DNA of 43,312 nucleotides, taken from NCBI GenBank assembly GCA_002346475.1, contig DDZV01000046.1, forward strand, positions 563 to 43,874, given 5' to 3'. A program made the position numbers and the translations under genes. Shown here piece after piece: positions 41,512 to 43,312 of the stretch (position 1 is its first letter; each line of letters opens with the position of its first letter). Source of the DNA: Acidobacteria bacterium UBA2999. Lineage in GTDB: Bacteria > Acidobacteriota > Vicinamibacteria > Vicinamibacterales > UBA2999. The notes under the pieces are model-generated. The model ran no database searches. It saw only the letters and a program-made list of their open reading frames with translations, and was not told the origin of the DNA.

Positions 41512-42789
41512 ATGCAGATAAATAGGCGACCAACTAATACCATCGTGCACTCGCCATTTACTCCTTCGTCATCGGGTCTTATGTGTGACGGTGTCAGCAT
41601 TCGCGAAATGGTGGCATCGGTTGGCACTCCACTATACGTGTACAGTGCACAGAGTATTCGAGATGGATATTTATCGATTGATGATGCGTTTGGTGAATAT
41701 CCTCACTATATTCACTATGCACTCAAGGCGAATTCAACGCTGTCAATATTACGTTTACTCCGTGAACTTGGTAGCCGTGCCGATGCAAATTCTAGTGGTG
41801 AAATTGAGGTTGCGCGTCGAGCAGGGTTCCAGCCTCGGGAGATTATATTCACGGGTGTTGGCAAGACACGGTTAGAACTTGAAGAGGCTGTTTCTTTAGA
41901 CCTCGGCATTATTAATGCGGAGTCTCCAGGGGAATTGGATCGTATTGCTGAAGTAGCACAGGCACAAGGGCGAGAGGCTCGTGTAGCTGTTCGTATTAAC
42001 CCGGACATCGATGCTAAGAGTCACCCAAATATTTCTACTGGATTAAAGACCAACAAATTTGGCGTTCCCTTACAAGAGGCACGCACTATATACCGTGAGC
42101 GTCAAAAACTTTCAGGACTTAAGTTTGCTGGGGTACATGTGCACATTGGCTCTCAGATCACAAGTACAGAGCCATTACAACGTGCTGTTAAAGCATTGAC
42201 AATGCTTGCGCTTGAGCTTAAAGATGACGGGTTTTTGCTTGAGCATCTTGACATAGGTGGTGGCCTTGGCATTGCTTATGGAGAACAGGCTGTTATTACG
42301 CCAGTTGAATATGCTGTTTCAGTTCTTCCACATTTAAAGCGTGTCGGCATTCCAGTTGTCCTTGAGCCGGGGCGCTCGATTGTTGGTCATTCTGGCGCAT
42401 TAGTTGCCAAGGTTGTTGATATAAAACGATATCCTGACAATCGACGATTTGCAGTTTTAGATGCTGGCATGGGGGAGTTAATGCGCCCAGCTTTGTATGG
42501 TTCATTTCATCCGATTGTGCCAATTACACCAGGTACAGGTGAACCAATTCCATGGGATGTGGTCGGACCAATCTGTGAAAGCAGTGATATTTTTTCGCAA
42601 GATCTTCTTTTACCGCCACTTGAAGTTAATGACTTAGTGGCTATTCTTGACGTTGGAGCGTACGGTTCAGTAATGGCTTCTAACTACAACCGCCGTCTAT
42701 TACCAGCCGAGGTACTTGTGGATAATGGCCAATGGAAAGTCATTCGTCGCCGTCAAACTCCTGAAGACGTGCTATCACTGGAACTTTAA
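41512..42789 (+). CDS. lysA: Diaminopimelate decarboxylase
   Basis: LysA (425 aa) converts meso-diaminopimelate to lysine with PLP, the last step of lysine synthesis. The PLP lysine is K72 in HYALKANS. Other signatures are SRADANSSGEIEVARRAGF, RINPDIDAKSHPNISTGLKTNKFG in order, HVHIGSQI, LDIGGGLG, LEPGRSIVGHSG and GPICESSDIF, whose Cys contributes to the active site of the dimer partner. The N-terminus has about 20 extra residues before LMCDGVSI. The stop codon directly abuts the tmk ATG. lysA is divergent from the ECF sigma operon. Confidence 0.96.
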   Translation: MQINRRPTNTIVHSPFTPSSSGLMCDGVSIREMVASVGTPLYVYSAQSIRDGYLSIDDAFGEYPHYIHYALKANSTLSILRLLRELGSRADANSSGEIEVARRAGFQPREIIFTGVGKTRLELEEAVSLDLGIINAESPGELDRIAEVAQAQGREARVAVRINPDIDAKSHPNISTGLKTNKFGVPLQEARTIYRERQKLSGLKFAGVHVHIGSQITSTEPLQRAVKALTMLALELKDDGFLLEHLDIGGGLGIAYGEQAVITPVEYAVSVLPHLKRVGIPVVLEPGRSIVGHSGALVAKVVDIKRYPDNRRFAVLDAGMGELMRPALYGSFHPIVPITPGTGEPIPWDVVGPICESSDIFSQDLLLPPLEVNDLVAILDVGAYGSVMASNYNRRLLPAEVLVDNGQWKVIRRRQTPEDVLSLEL

Positions 42790-43312
42790 ATGATAATAGA
42801 CAGCGGTATGTCTGGGCGACTCATAGTGTTTGAGGGACTCGACCAGAGTGGCAAGCAGACTCAGGCTGAGCGTTTGCGGGATCGTTTCAGAGCTAACGAA
42901 TATCGTGCTCGTCTCCTATCATTTCCTGATTACGGAACTTCTATTGGTGAAGAAATTGCTCGGGCTTTGCAGGGTGAACGGGAGTATGGTGCCGATGTTA
43001 TGCAATTGCTATACGTAGCAAACCGTTACGAGCGCAAAGATGAGATGTTAGCCTGGCTCCAGGGGGACATTACTCTTATTTGTGATCGTTATGTTTCTTC
43101 AAGTCTTGCTTACGGTGAGGCGCAGGGACTTGATCCTGTTTGGTTAATTGAGATCCAAAAATTTCTACCGAAGCCCGATCTAACGGTTTTACTTGATATT
43201 AATCCCGAAACGGCTGTGCAACGAAAATCAACAGAACGAGATAAATATGAGCGAGATCTAACGCTGCTCAGTCATGTGCGCGAGAGTTATAAAAGACAGG
43301 TCACTGATAGTT
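42790..43312 (+). CDS. tmk: Thymidylate kinase (partial at window end), unusual P-loop
   Basis: dTMP kinase makes dTDP for DNA synthesis. The 174 codons present begin MIIDSGMSGRLIVFEGLDQ and have the nucleotide-binding motif GLDQSGKQTQ, the dTMP-binding region LLSFPDYGTSIGEEIA, YVANRYERKDE, and the DRYVSSSLAYGEAQGLD motif (catalytic DR and substrate contacts), then the LID region ERDKYERD. In the P-loop the residue after Lys is Gln, where Thr or Ser is usual (GKTTQ). The ATG at 42790 touches the lysA stop; an ATG at 42808 would give MSGRLIVFEG, closer to the family start, so either is possible. The 3' end is outside the window. Confidence 0.93.
   Translation, partial: MIIDSGMSGRLIVFEGLDQSGKQTQAERLRDRFRANEYRARLLSFPDYGTSIGEEIARALQGEREYGADVMQLLYVANRYERKDEMLAWLQGDITLICDRYVSSSLAYGEAQGLDPVWLIEIQKFLPKPDLTVLLDINPETAVQRKSTERDKYERDLTLLSHVRESYKRQVTDS

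Overview
The window is bacterial chromosome from a Gram-negative organism: it carries lpxC for lipid A, outer-membrane barrel proteins and periplasmic efflux parts. Base composition is A/T-leaning. Several proteins (the HNH endonuclease, the TIG/NHL propeller protein, the DUF5916 protein, the dTMP kinase and the Vgb-like cytochrome) resemble, from memory, families common in Acidobacteriota, especially Vicinamibacteria. This placement is an inference and was not tested with a tree. I see no phage, insertion sequence, CRISPR array, tRNA or rRNA.

Region 1 (1-18050, all + strand) is a nearly complete str-S10-spc-alpha ribosomal superoperon: fusA (3' end only), tuf, rpsJ, rplC, rplD, rplW, rplB, rpsS, rplV, rpsC, rplP, rpmC, rpsQ, rplN, rplX, rplE, rpsN (zinc type), rpsH, rplF, rplR, rpsE, rpmD, rplO, secY, adk, map, rpmJ, rpsM, rpsK, rpsD, rpoA, rplQ. 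infA is absent from its usual place between map and rpmJ. EF-Tu has a non-canonical switch I, L17 has a long basic tail, and a GC-rich set of inverted repeats precedes rpoA. Several genes touch or overlap (rplP/rpmC, rplX/rplE, adk/map, rplO/secY), consistent with translational coupling.

Region 2 (18080-26924) starts with a hairpin, then an EF-G paralogue (fusA2 type) on the minus strand whose G3 histidine is replaced by Phe. Divergent from it is a GAF-AAA+-Fis sigma-54 activator. A compact minus-strand operon follows, encoding a membrane-fusion protein and two MacB/FtsX-type permeases with no ATPase gene. A PorV/TraF-like outer-membrane protein is divergent from that operon.

Region 3 (26979-35976) is more accessory: a class V aminotransferase, the wreck of an mtgA peptidoglycan glycosyltransferase gene, an HNH endonuclease, a TIG/NHL beta-propeller protein, a secreted cytochrome c/Vgb-propeller fusion on the minus strand, a DUF5916 outer-membrane protein and an APC amino acid permease.

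Region 4 (36064-43312) is housekeeping: uvrA, lpxC, a minus-strand three-gene operon (ECF sigma factor, STAS protein, 87-residue protein of unknown function), then lysA and a tmk gene cut by the window end. The best candidate for an undescribed system is the sigma/STAS/87-residue module, which has no visible anti-sigma kinase.
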